Of a stretch of 32,040 nucleotides of DNA, positions 32,032-32,040 are shown one piece after another. Location of the stretch: the NCBI GenBank assembly GCA_021807105.1, contig JAKAPL010000044.1, positions 1 to 32,040 on the forward strand, given 5' to 3'. The notes under the pieces were generated by a model. The model was not told where the DNA came from. It worked only from the letters and a program-made list of their open reading frames with translations, and searched no databases. The translations under genes were made by a program, and so were the position numbers. Source of the DNA: Myxococcales bacterium. Lineage in GTDB: Bacteria > Myxococcota > Myxococcia > Myxococcales > JAKAPL01. Position 1 is the stretch's first letter; the number at the start of each line of letters is the position of its first letter.

Positions 32032-32040
32032 CGGCAGGCC

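Overview
The window looks like a chromosomal piece of a high-GC (roughly 70% by eye), Gram-negative, deltaproteobacterium-like bacterium, most likely Myxococcota or a relative. The pointers are lipid A synthesis (fabZ-lpxA), an ExbB-ExbD-TonB system, six predicted lipoproteins, Cys-rich secreted proteins with Asp-Gly-Gly-rich linkers, an FG-GAP relic, and promoters of the TTGACC-N17/18-TAGAAC type. The taxonomic placement is inference.

Layout. 1-1.9 kb: a 21-bp tandem repeat (28 units without an indel), relics of a Cys-rich/FG-GAP surface protein, and gene-poor DNA. 1.9-6.35 kb: smpB, then on the minus strand a HEAT-repeat lipoprotein, deoB (phosphopentomutase) and a shortened YgfK-like iron-sulfur protein. 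6.6-9.5 kb: fabZ-lpxA and a beta-helix-like lipoprotein. 9.5-12.4 kb (minus): an UshA-like metallophosphatase-fold lipoprotein followed by a Sad-type aldehyde dehydrogenase. 12.5-16.5 kb: a polytopic membrane protein and a TatD-like protein, convergent with trxB-moaC. 16.4-19 kb: tRNA-Gly and tRNA-Phe flanking a lower-GC accessory segment with a PD-(D/E)XK-like nuclease and orphan genes. 19-25 kb: exbB-exbD-tonB (minus), a Cys-rich lipoprotein plus OPA-family transporter (plus), and an LPP20-like lipoprotein (minus). 25-31.6 kb (minus): complex I genes nuoC-nuoD, a coiled-coil lipoprotein, then nuoG-nuoH-nuoI. 31.7-32.04 kb: a truncated small repeat element and a second, different 21-bp tandem array.

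The main discovery is that the UshA-like gene at 11118-12377 is read through an in-frame TGA. The codon sits in a Pro-Cys-Gly-X motif where relatives carry Cys. It is followed by a hairpin whose GGUCUG loop has the same spacing and codon phase as the E. coli fdhF SECIS. I therefore call it a selenoprotein; a caller that stops at TGA would split it into a 60-aa peptide and a 300-aa fragment.

Two families of small non-coding inverted-repeat elements (MITE-like) are also present. One has CTAG ends that supply the TAG stop codons of three flanking genes. The other has 18-bp termini flanked by a TAA duplication. The complex I locus is unusual: nuoE and nuoF are absent from between nuoD and nuoG, a coiled-coil lipoprotein gene stands there instead, and nuoGHI has its own promoter.
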